From positions 1-37,442 of the forward strand of contig NZ_VIFM01000095.1 in the NCBI RefSeq assembly GCF_006636215.1: 37,442 nucleotides of DNA. Direction: 5' to 3'. Made by a program: the position numbers and the translations under genes. Source of the DNA: Myxococcus llanfairpwllgwyngyllgogerychwyrndrobwllllantysiliogogogochensis (GTDB lineage: Bacteria; Myxococcota; Myxococcia; Myxococcales; Myxococcaceae). Positions 19,267-25,872 of the stretch are shown here, piece after piece. How positions within the stretch are numbered: the first letter of the stretch is position 1; the number at the start of each line of letters is the position of its first letter. Under the pieces are notes generated by a model. The model worked only from the letters and a program-made list of their open reading frames with translations, searched no databases and had not been told where the DNA came from.

Positions 19267-20231
19267 CCACCGACTCCCTGCGGTGTGTTCGCCAGCTCTT
19301 CGGCGAACGCCGCGAACGAACTCCAGTACCGCTCACCGGTGTCGGGCAGCACGGTGAGCACCGTCTTGCCGGGGCCCAGTCGCCGCGCCACCTGCCGGGC
19401 CGCGTGCAGCGCCGCGCCACTGGAGATGCCGACGAGCAGACCCTCCCGGCTCGCCAGCTCCCGCGCGGCGAGGTACGCGTCGACATCCGCGACGTCGATG
19501 ACCTCGTCATAGACGGAGCGGTCCAGCACCTCCGGCACGAAGTTGGCGCCAATGCCCTGGATGCGATGCGGCCCCGCCTTGCCCTGGGTGAGCAGGGGCG
19601 AACGCAGCGGCTCCACGGCGATGACCTGCAGGGACGGGTTCTCTTTCTTGAGCACGCTGCCCGCGCCCGTAATCGTGCCGCCCGTGCCGATGCCCGCCAC
19701 GAAGGCGTCGAGCTTGCGCACGTCCAGGTCTCCGAGAATCTCCTTCGCAGTGGTGCGCCGGTGAATCTCCGGGTTGGACGGGTTGCGGAACTGCTGCGGC
19801 ATGAAGCTCTTGTCGCCCAGCTCCTTGATGAGCTCGTCGGCCGCCTCGACGGCGCCGTTCATTCCCTTGGCCGCGGGCGTCAGCACCAGCTCCGCGCCAT
19901 AGGCCTCCAGGATGCGGCGGCGCTCCACGCTCATGCTCTCAGGCATGGTGAGGATGATGCGGTAGCCCTTCACCGCGGCGACCATGGCCAGGGCCACGCC
20001 GGTGTTGCCGCTGGTGGGCTCGACAATCGTCATGCCCGGACGCAGGCGGCCCTTGTTCTCCGCGTCCTCAATCATCGCCAGGCCGATGCGGTCCTTCACG
20101 CTGCCACCGGGATTGAAGGACTCGACCTTCGCCAGCAGCGTGGCCGCGTCAGGACCTCCGACGCGCGACAGGCGGATGATGGGCGTGCGGCCAATGAGCT
20201 GCGTCACGTCGGGGTAGATGTTGTTGGGCAT
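19263..20231 (-). CDS. cysK: Cysteine synthase (O-acetylserine sulfhydrylase)
   Basis: A 322-residue PLP enzyme making cysteine from O-acetylserine and sulfide. PLP Lys46 is in NPGGSVKDRIG, the substrate loop is TSGNTG (residues 73-78), the phosphate-binding loop is GTGGTITG, and SSGAA lies near the C-terminus. The length is normal for CysK. It overlaps metN by 4 bases and leads a cysK-metN-metI-metQ transcript. The 258-base leader holds a predicted promoter and hairpins. Cystathionine beta-synthase is a relative, but the lack of a heme or CBS domain and the overall motifs favour CysK. Confidence 0.93.
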   Translation of the reverse strand: MPNNIYPDVTQLIGRTPIIRLSRVGGPDAATLLAKVESFNPGGSVKDRIGLAMIEDAENKGRLRPGMTIVEPTSGNTGVALAMVAAVKGYRIILTMPESMSVERRRILEAYGAELVLTPAAKGMNGAVEAADELIKELGDKSFMPQQFRNPSNPEIHRRTTAKEILGDLDVRKLDAFVAGIGTGGTITGAGSVLKKENPSLQVIAVEPLRSPLLTQGKAGPHRIQGIGANFVPEVLDRSVYDEVIDVADVDAYLAARELASREGLLVGISSGAALHAARQVARRLGPGKTVLTVLPDTGERYWSSFAAFAEELANTPQGVGG

Positions 20232-20293
20232 CCGCGTCTCGGGGTTGGGGCCGGGACTTCGATGCAGCGCCCCGGCGTGTGGGGGAAATGGAA

Positions 20294-20327
20294 CGGCCCG
20301 TCTCCAGGTTTCTGGGGGGACGGGCCG
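20294..20327 (-). promoter_or_regulatory. Strong hairpin in the cysK leader (terminator or attenuator)
   Basis: CGGCCCGTC (20294-20302) pairs with GACGGGCCG (20319-20327), with an inner CCAG/CTGG stem. On the minus strand the hairpin is followed by TTCCATTTCCC, a weak U-rich stretch, and lies about 60 bases before the cysK start. It could terminate readthrough from the metC-like gene or attenuate cysK. It shares the 13-base block CCGTCTCCAGGTT with the P3 region of the upstream SAM riboswitch. Confidence 0.45.
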
Positions 20328-20383
20328 GACACGCCTGCGCGCGAAAGACGCTCAGTACGCTCGAACGGACGGACCCGTCGTGA

Positions 20384-20402
20384 CGCGGCAACACATGCCG
20401 CG
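20384..20402 (-). repeat. Perfect 7-bp stem-loop in the cysK leader
   Basis: CGCGGCA (20384-20390), loop ACACA, TGCCGCG (20396-20402). It lies between the predicted promoter and the leader hairpin, so it would be in the 5' part of the cysK RNA. The role is unknown. Confidence 0.35.
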
Positions 20403-20447
20403 ACAACAGGACCCGAACGGAGCGACGAAGCAGAGCATCGGCTTCAG

Positions 20448-20476
20448 GACGTAACCAATCCGCCGGAGACTGTCAA
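20448..20476 (-). promoter_or_regulatory. Predicted sigma-70 promoter for cysK-metNIQ
   Basis: On the minus strand a consensus TTGACA (20476-20471) is followed after 17 bases by TACGTC (20453-20448), a weak -10. It lies just after the metC-like stop codon. Transcription would start near 20441, giving a ~210-base leader. Confidence 0.4.
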
Positions 20477-20489
20477 CCCGACCTCCCTT

Positions 20490-21647
20490 TCACGCGGCCT
20501 CCTTCAAGGCCCGGCCCAGCGCGAGCGCGAGGTCCGCTTGCAGGTCCTCCAGGTCCTCCAGACCCACGGAGAAGCGGATGAGGCTGTCGGTGATTCCCCG
20601 TCGCTCGCGCTCGGCGGCGGGCACGGAGGCATGCGAGTGCCTCGCCGGCACAGTGATGATGCTCTCCACCGCGCCCAGCGACACGCCGAGCAGCGGCAGC
20701 CGCAGCGAGTCCACGAAGGTCGCCGCCATCGAGTCGTGGGCGAGTCGGAAGGACACCACCGCGCCGGTGCCTGGATAGAAGACCTCTCGAATCTCCGGCC
20801 TGCCTCCGAGCCAGCGAGCGAGCGCCCCCGCCGTGCGCACCTGCCGCTCCATGCGGACCTGCAGCGTCTTGATGCCGCGCTGGAGCAGGAAGCAGTCCTG
20901 CGGCCCAAGCACCGCGCCCACCGCGTTCTGGAGGAAGTAGACCTCCTTCGCCAGCTCCGGCGTCCGCACCGCTACGGTGCCCGCGATGATGTCGCTGTGT
21001 CCGCCCAGGTACTTGGTGGCGGAGTGGATGACGATGTCCGCGCCCTCGGTGAGCGGACGCGAGAGGTAGGGGGACAGGAAGGTGTTGTCCACGATGAGCA
21101 GCGCGCCATACGTCCGCGCGAGGATGGACATGGCGGTGACGTCGGTGCGCCGCAGGAAGGGATTGCTCACCGTCTCGACGAGGAGCCCCTTGGTGTTGGG
21201 GCGGAACGCGGCGCGCACCGCGTCCGTGTCCGAGGTGTCCACGAAGGTGGCCTTGAGCCCGAAGCGGCTGAACACCCGGGTGAGCACGCGGTACGTGCCG
21301 CCGTAACAGTCGTCGGTGACGACCAGGTGGTCCCCCGCGCTGAAGAGCATCAGCACCGTGGACAGCGCGGCCATGCCGGAGCCGAAGGCGAACGCCCCGG
21401 CGCCCTCGTCCAGACTCGCGAGCACGCCCTCCAGCGCCTTGCGCGTGGGGTTGCCGGAGCGCGCGTAGTCGAACTCGCCGGAGTGCTCCAGACCCGGCTG
21501 GTCGAACATGGAGACCTGGTAGATGGGCACCGCGGCGGCGCCCGTCACCGGGTCGACTTCATGACCCGTGTGCAGCAGTCGGGTGGCGAAGTTCGACGGG
21601 CTGGGAGCGCCCTTCGAGCGCCTGGGCCAAATCGGAGATGATGTCAT
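20490..21647 (-). CDS. Cystathionine beta-lyase-like PLP enzyme (MetC of the Bacillus type)
   Basis: A 385-residue Cys/Met-metabolism PLP protein. PLP Lys is in HSATKYLGGHSD; other motifs are FDYARSGNPTR, FAFGSGMAAL, YGGTYRV and VSLGAVESIIT. SGNPTR and VSLGAVES, rather than TKNPTR and ESLGGVES, match Bacillus subtilis MetC, so the call is cleavage of cystathionine to homocysteine. Related lyases and sulfhydrylases cannot be excluded. The only in-frame ATG before the fold is at 21647, with GAGG upstream at 6 bases. This start makes the gene overlap the end of the metI-like gene by 89 bases in another frame. It is the third gene after the SAM riboswitch. Confidence 0.85.
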   Translation of the reverse strand: MTSSPIWPRRSKGAPSPSNFATRLLHTGHEVDPVTGAAAVPIYQVSMFDQPGLEHSGEFDYARSGNPTRKALEGVLASLDEGAGAFAFGSGMAALSTVLMLFSAGDHLVVTDDCYGGTYRVLTRVFSRFGLKATFVDTSDTDAVRAAFRPNTKGLLVETVSNPFLRRTDVTAMSILARTYGALLIVDNTFLSPYLSRPLTEGADIVIHSATKYLGGHSDIIAGTVAVRTPELAKEVYFLQNAVGAVLGPQDCFLLQRGIKTLQVRMERQVRTAGALARWLGGRPEIREVFYPGTGAVVSFRLAHDSMAATFVDSLRLPLLGVSLGAVESIITVPARHSHASVPAAERERRGITDSLIRFSVGLEDLEDLQADLALALGRALKEAA

Positions 21648-22686
21648 GGCAGTCCTCGATACCCACGGAGAGGCGAAGCAGTCGGTCGGTGATGCCAAGC
21701 TGTTCCCTGCGCGCGACGGGGATGTCGGCGTGGGTCTGCGTGGCGGGGAAGGTGATGAGCGTCTCGACGCCGCCCAGGGACTCGGCGAAGAGGCAGATGC
21801 GCACGGCGGCGAGCACCTGGGGCACCAGGGCCGCGTCCGTGACGTCGAAGGAGAGCATCCCGCCCGTGCCCGGGTAGTAGACGCGCTCCACCTGGGGGTG
21901 GCTCGACAGGAACGCGGCCACCTCGCGAGCGTTCGACTGGTGGCGCTCCATGCGCAGCGCGAGCGTCTTGAGCCCGCGAATCACGAGGTAGGAGTCCTGC
22001 GGTCCGAGGATGGCGCCGATGCCGTTCTGGACGAAGGCGAGCCGCTCGCCCACCGCCGCGTCCTTCACCACGAGCGCTCCGGCGACGACGTCGTTGTGTC
22101 CGGCCAGATACTTCGTCGCGCTGTGGACGACGATGTCCGCGCCCAGCTCCAGCGGGCGCTGGAGGAACGGTGTATTGAAGGTGTTGTCCACGATGAGGAG
22201 CGCGCCCGCCTTCCGGGCGACGTCCGCGAGCGCGGACAGGTCCGCCGTCTTCATCAGCGGGTTGGTGGGCGACTCCACCAGCAGGGCCTTGGTGTTGGGG
22301 CGCAGCGCCGCGCGCACCGCGTCCAGCCGCGTGGTGTCCACGAAGGTGTGGGGGATGTGGAGCAGCTTGTCCACCAGCCGGAACGTTCCGCCGTAGAGGT
22401 CCTCGGTGAGGACCAGGTGGTCCTCGGGGCCGAGGAGCTGGAGCGCGCAGTGCAGCGCGGCCATGCCGGAGGAGAAGGCGAGGCCCCGGCTGCCGCCTTC
22501 GAGGCCCGCGAGCGCGTCCTCGAGCGCGGCGCGGGTGGGGTTCTTCGTGCGCGAGTAGTCGTACCCGGTGGACTGCCCGAGCGCGGGGTGTTGGTAGGTG
22601 GCGGAGTGGTAGATGGGCACCGCGACCGCGCCGGTGGTCGGGTCTCTGCGCGTGCCGGCGTGGACGAGGGCTGTGGCGAGTTTCAT
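21559..22686 (-). CDS. Cystathionine gamma-synthase / O-acetylhomoserine sulfhydrylase-like PLP enzyme (Bacillus MetI type)
   Basis: A 375-residue PLP enzyme. PLP Lys is in HSATKYLAGHND. It also carries YDYSRTKNPTR, GLAFSSGMAAL, EDLYGGTFRL, the short-form YYPGTGGMLSF and FAESLGGVETLITFPATQTH. These closely resemble Bacillus subtilis MetI, which joins O-acetylhomoserine with cysteine or sulfide. The ATG at 22686 has AGGAG 7 bases upstream. It starts 31 bases after thrA and overlaps the next PLP gene by 89 bases. The last ~15 residues (after QALEG) are not conserved in the family as I know it and are the part that overlaps. Confidence 0.88.
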   Translation of the reverse strand: MKLATALVHAGTRRDPTTGAVAVPIYHSATYQHPALGQSTGYDYSRTKNPTRAALEDALAGLEGGSRGLAFSSGMAALHCALQLLGPEDHLVLTEDLYGGTFRLVDKLLHIPHTFVDTTRLDAVRAALRPNTKALLVESPTNPLMKTADLSALADVARKAGALLIVDNTFNTPFLQRPLELGADIVVHSATKYLAGHNDVVAGALVVKDAAVGERLAFVQNGIGAILGPQDSYLVIRGLKTLALRMERHQSNAREVAAFLSSHPQVERVYYPGTGGMLSFDVTDAALVPQVLAAVRICLFAESLGGVETLITFPATQTHADIPVARREQLGITDRLLRLSVGIEDCHDIISDLAQALEGRSQPVELRHPTAAHGS

Positions 22687-22717
22687 GAGGTGGCTCCTGT
22701 TTCCGGGTGGACGAGGC

Positions 22718-25219
22718 TCATCGGCCCCGAAGCGTCTGGGAGACGCGGAGAATATCCGCGAGCACACCCGACGCCGTGACAGCGCCGCCCGCGCCCGCGC
22801 CTCGCACGGTGAGGGGGAACTCGCTGTGTCGCATGGTGGTGAAGGAGACGAAGGACTCGGAGCCGCGCAGGTCCGCGGCGGGCTGGCCCGCTTCGACGGC
22901 GGTGAGTCCCACGCGGATGACGGGCGCGTCGGTGCCCAGCCGCGTCGGGTCGATGCGCGCCAGGTAGCGCAGCACCGTGCCGGATTGACGGCAGCGCTCC
23001 ACCTTCTGCGTGTACTCCGCGTCGAGTGCGCGGAGGCTTCGCAGATAGGACTCGGGGGAATCGCCCGCGTCCGAAGGCTCGGGGACGAAGGGCTCCAGGG
23101 CCACGTCGGAGAGTGACAGCGACAGGCCCAGCTCCCTGGCGAGGATGAGCGCCTTGCGTGCCACGTCCGCGCCGGACAGGTCCTCGCGCGGGTCCGACTC
23201 GGTGAAGCCGCGCTCGCGGGCCGTGCGGACGGCCGTGGACAAGGGGACTCCGGCCGTCAGCTCGTTGCAGATGAAGCCCACGCTGCCGGAGAGGGACGCG
23301 GTGATGAGGCGCACGGTGTCGCCGGTGCGCACCAGGTTGGCGAGCGTGTCGATGACGGGGAGGCTGGAGGCCACCGTCGTCTCGTAGTGGTACGCGACGT
23401 GGTGACGGCGCGCCTCGGCGAGCAGGGCCTCGCGCTCGTTCCAGGGCAGGGCGAGCGGTTTCTTGTTGGCGGCCACGACGTGGATGCTCCGACGGAACGC
23501 CTCCGTGTAGAGCGAGGCCACGTCGCCGTCCGCCGTGCAGTCGACGAGGATGGGCACGGGCAGCCGGCGCAGCTCGTCCAGCAGCGGCGCCAGTGCGCGC
23601 GTGCCCGGCTCACCTCGGACGACGCGCGCGAGCTGCTCCTCGATTCCGTCCAGGGCGAGGCCGGCCGGGTCGAACAGGGTGTGTCGGCTGTCGGCGATTC
23701 CGACGACGCGCAGCGCGATGCCGTGGCGCTGGCGGAGCTGTTCCTGCTGGGCGCGAAGCTGCGCGAGGAGCTGACCTCCCACGGTGCCCTTGCCGAGCAG
23801 GAAGAGGCTGACTTGTTGATGGGCGAGGTTGAAGGCGGCGTGTGTCGTACGCACCGCGATGGCGGTGTCCTCCGCGTCCACCACGCAGGAGATGGAGCGC
23901 GAGCTGGCGCCTTGTGCGCTGGCTCGCACGCCGACGCCCACCGCGCCCAGGGCGCTGAAGAAGCGGCCGGCCACGTTGACGCCGTGGCCCATCGCCTCGG
24001 CCACCAGGGTGACGAGCGTCACCGGCTCGCGGACGCCGAGCGGCTCCACCTCACGGCGGGCCAGCTCCTGCGCGAGCTCTGCTTCCAGGGCGTTGCGGGC
24101 GCGCTGCGCATCGGGTCGGGGGACGACGAGGGCGATGGACTGGCCGTTGGCGGACTGGGCGGTCATCCACACCGTGACGCGGGCGGCGCGCAGCGCGGAG
24201 AGGGCGCGCTCACCGAGCTGGAACTGGTCGGAGAGCTTGCGCACTTCGATTCCCAGCAGGGCCAGGTCCTCGCGCGTGGCGATGCACGTGGGACGCTGTC
24301 CGTCACGCGAGCCGATGGCGTCGATGAGCGTGCCCGGGTGGTCCGGGTGCATGGTGTTGCGGATGCGCAGGGAGATGCCTGCCTCGATGAGGGGAATCAT
24401 CGTGCGCGGGTGCAGCATGCGGACGCCGACGGCGGCCAGCTCCAGGCCCTCGCCATGGGTGAGGTGCGCCACGGGGTACGCGTCACTGACGAGGTCCGGG
24501 TCGGCGGTGTGCAGCCCGAGCACGTCGGTCCACACGGTGACTTCGGAGGCTCCCAGCCCCTGCGCCACCAGGGCCGCCGTGTAGTCGGAGCCGTTGCGGC
24601 CCAGGGTGGTGGTGCGTCCGTCCAGCGTCGCGGCGATGAAGCCGGGGATGACGGGGACGGTGGTGCCCCACTCGGCGGTGGCTGACTGGAGTCGCTCGCG
24701 GGTCCGGGCCACGTCCACGCGCGCGGTGCCGAAGGTGTCGTCCGTCACGAGCAGCAGGCGGGCGTCGCGAAAGTGAGCCTCGGTGCCCGCGGCCCTTAGC
24801 AGCTCGGCGAGGAGGGTGGCGGAGATGAGCTCACCGAAGGAGAGGACCTTGTCCTTGGAAGGCGGGGAGCACTCGCGGGTGAGGGAGATGCCCTGGAGGA
24901 GTTGCTGGAGTGGGGCGAGGAGCTGGTCGACGCGCGCGGCGAGCGTGGTGGACTGCGCGGGGTGGAGCGCGGCGGCGTTCGTCTTGGCGAGGTGGGCGAT
25001 GCGGGCCACCACGGTGAGTGAGCCCTCCAGCTCGCCTCGGGTGGCGAGGTCGGCGGCCTCCAGGAGCCAGTCGGTGGTGTCGCCCATCGCGGAGACGACG
25101 ACGGCGAGCGGGCCCGTGCGGGAGTGTTTGCCAATCAGCTCGATGACCTGGCGCAGCCGGCGGGGTGAGCCCACGGAGGAGCCGCCGAACTTCATCACCC
25201 GAAAGGAATTGCTGCTCAT
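22718..25219 (-). CDS. thrA: Bifunctional aspartokinase / homoserine dehydrogenase
   Basis: An 833-residue fusion, close to the 820 residues of E. coli ThrA. The aspartokinase part (about 1-300) starts with KFGGSSVG (K10) and contains RNGSDYTAAL. A paired ACT regulatory region occupies about 310-455. The homoserine dehydrogenase part begins near 475 with FLLGKGTVGGQ and includes VDCTADGD, AANKKPLA, YETTVASSLPVI, GSVGFICNEL and DPREDLSGADVARK. It catalyses the first and third steps from aspartate to homoserine. The ATG at 25219 is preceded by GAGG at 7 bases. ACT domains suggest feedback control; placement after a SAM riboswitch and ahead of two transsulfuration genes suggests commitment to methionine, as with E. 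coli MetL, so the symbol denotes the architecture, not proof of threonine control. Confidence 0.95.
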   Translation of the reverse strand: MSSNSFRVMKFGGSSVGSPRRLRQVIELIGKHSRTGPLAVVVSAMGDTTDWLLEAADLATRGELEGSLTVVARIAHLAKTNAAALHPAQSTTLAARVDQLLAPLQQLLQGISLTRECSPPSKDKVLSFGELISATLLAELLRAAGTEAHFRDARLLLVTDDTFGTARVDVARTRERLQSATAEWGTTVPVIPGFIAATLDGRTTTLGRNGSDYTAALVAQGLGASEVTVWTDVLGLHTADPDLVSDAYPVAHLTHGEGLELAAVGVRMLHPRTMIPLIEAGISLRIRNTMHPDHPGTLIDAIGSRDGQRPTCIATREDLALLGIEVRKLSDQFQLGERALSALRAARVTVWMTAQSANGQSIALVVPRPDAQRARNALEAELAQELARREVEPLGVREPVTLVTLVAEAMGHGVNVAGRFFSALGAVGVGVRASAQGASSRSISCVVDAEDTAIAVRTTHAAFNLAHQQVSLFLLGKGTVGGQLLAQLRAQQEQLRQRHGIALRVVGIADSRHTLFDPAGLALDGIEEQLARVVRGEPGTRALAPLLDELRRLPVPILVDCTADGDVASLYTEAFRRSIHVVAANKKPLALPWNEREALLAEARRHHVAYHYETTVASSLPVIDTLANLVRTGDTVRLITASLSGSVGFICNELTAGVPLSTAVRTARERGFTESDPREDLSGADVARKALILARELGLSLSLSDVALEPFVPEPSDAGDSPESYLRSLRALDAEYTQKVERCRQSGTVLRYLARIDPTRLGTDAPVIRVGLTAVEAGQPAADLRGSESFVSFTTMRHSEFPLTVRGAGAGGAVTASGVLADILRVSQTLRGR

Positions 25220-25271
25220 CTGCGAACCTCGAACGAGGGCCGTGGCCCTGAAGACATGAGAGGGCGCGAGG

Positions 25272-25303
25272 CCGCGCTGTCGACACACGTCGAGCGAGCG
25301 CGG
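25272..25303 (-). repeat. Strong hairpin in the thrA leader near the gene
   Basis: CCGCGCT (25272-25278) pairs with AGCGCGG (25297-25303), with an inner GTCGA/TCGAC-type pairing. It lies about 55 bases before the thrA start. It might be part of a second control step, or just GC-rich structure. Confidence 0.35.
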
Positions 25304-25498
25304 CGCCTGGGCGCCGACGAAGGAAGGAAAGGGAATGGGAGCGGAGTGGGAGCGCTAGCCGACGTGTAGCGGCCCGCGCATTCGCGGGACGGTGACGTGG
25401 CGGGCGCGGCGCATTCGAGCGCTCTCGCCGCGGCGGGGGCGCTGCGTGGCGCGAGGGGATGCGGCGGAGGTGGATGGAACCACGGAGGTCCTCTCTCA

Positions 25499-25526
25499 CC
25501 GAAGCTGAGGAGTTGCCTCGCTTCGG
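25499..25526 (-). terminator. Hairpin downstream of the SAM riboswitch (candidate expression platform)
   Basis: RNA CCGAAGC pairs with GCUUCGG (7 bp), and inner GAGG pairs with CCUC around a CAACU loop. It lies about 35 bases after the riboswitch P1. No U-tract follows (UGAGAGAGG), so a classic intrinsic terminator is not evident. Flanking CCACGG/CCGUGG (25540-25545 with 25480-25485) could form a larger helix around it, in competition with a small hairpin at 25544-25557. Confidence 0.45.
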
Positions 25527-25561
25527 ACGCTTGGTTTGCCCGTGGAGCACCTGCTCCCTGA

Positions 25562-25640
25562 GCCGCATCGTTTGGACACCTTGGAGGTCCGTCTCCAGGT
25601 TGTCGGGCCACCGCCGAAGCGGTACCGCTCTTGATGCTGC
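25562..25640 (-). ncRNA. SAM-I-clan riboswitch
   Basis: Read as minus-strand RNA. P1 is GCAUC (25637-25633) with GAUGC (25569-25565), extendable by GC pairs past one mismatch. The joining sequence AAGAG (25632-25628) matches the SAM-I core AUCAAGAG. P2 ends in a perfect ACCGC-UUCG-GCGGU hairpin (25623-25610), followed by GGCCCG. P3 is GAC-A-ACC (25604-25598) with GGU-GUC (25580-25575), the same place and form as GGC-A-ACC/GGU-GCC of SAM-I with a compensating base-pair change. An internal UGGAG/CUCCA stem caps P3. P4 of classical SAM-I is absent, as in some SAM-I/IV-type variants. It binds S-adenosylmethionine and would turn off downstream methionine genes. A near-consensus promoter places the transcript start at its 5' edge. 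Confidence 0.82.
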
Positions 25641-25644
25641 ACGC

Positions 25645-25673
25645 GAGATAAACGGGATGCGGGGCCTTGTCAA
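25645..25673 (-). promoter_or_regulatory. Predicted sigma-70 promoter for the riboswitch-thrA operon
   Basis: On the minus strand a consensus TTGACA (25673-25668) is followed after exactly 17 bases by TATCTC (25650-25645). The predicted start near 25638 coincides with the 5' side of riboswitch P1, which supports both calls. Confidence 0.6.
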
Positions 25674-25763
25674 TCCCTCACACCGCGACCGCGGCCACGT
25701 TCGCCGCGGTTCGTGGAGCCGGTGCATCGAGCGGGCTGGGTTGGAGCGCTGGTCGCCCAGGCC

Positions 25764-25791
25764 CATCACAGTGTGATGGACATGGTCACAC
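25764..25791. promoter_or_regulatory. Overlapping inverted repeats, candidate operator
   Basis: CATCACA-G-TGTGATG (25764-25778) is a perfect 7-bp-arm palindrome. Its right half also pairs with TCACAC (25786-25791). It lies about 95 bases before the efflux operon start and about 90 bases behind the divergent thrA promoter, so it could be a regulator site. The regulator is not known. Confidence 0.4.
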
Positions 25792-25812
25792 CTGGTGCGG
25801 CCTCACTTGTGC

Positions 25813-25824
25813 CCAACTTGTTGG
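25813..25824. repeat. Inverted repeat CCAAC-TT-GTTGG
   Basis: Two 5-base arms are separated by TT, about 50 bases before the TolC-family start. It is a possible second operator half or promoter element of the metal-efflux operon. The evidence is structural only. Confidence 0.25.
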
Positions 25825-25872
25825 AATCCTTGGCCTTCGGGTTGGGTACGCGACTTGCGTTGGGACGTGGAC

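Noticed and set aside
25219..25562. A threonine-type leader peptide for attenuation of thrA
   Set aside because: No short open frame with runs of Thr, Ile or Met codons and a ribosome site was seen; the riboswitch explains regulation better.
24831..25769. 312-codon minus-strand frame across the thrA leader and start
   Set aside because: Arg/Pro/Ser-rich, no domain, overlaps the riboswitch and thrA in another frame.
25772..25790. CRP-like site TGTGA...TCACA
   Set aside because: The spacer is 9 bases, not 6, so it does not fit the CRP consensus; reported only as an inverted repeat.
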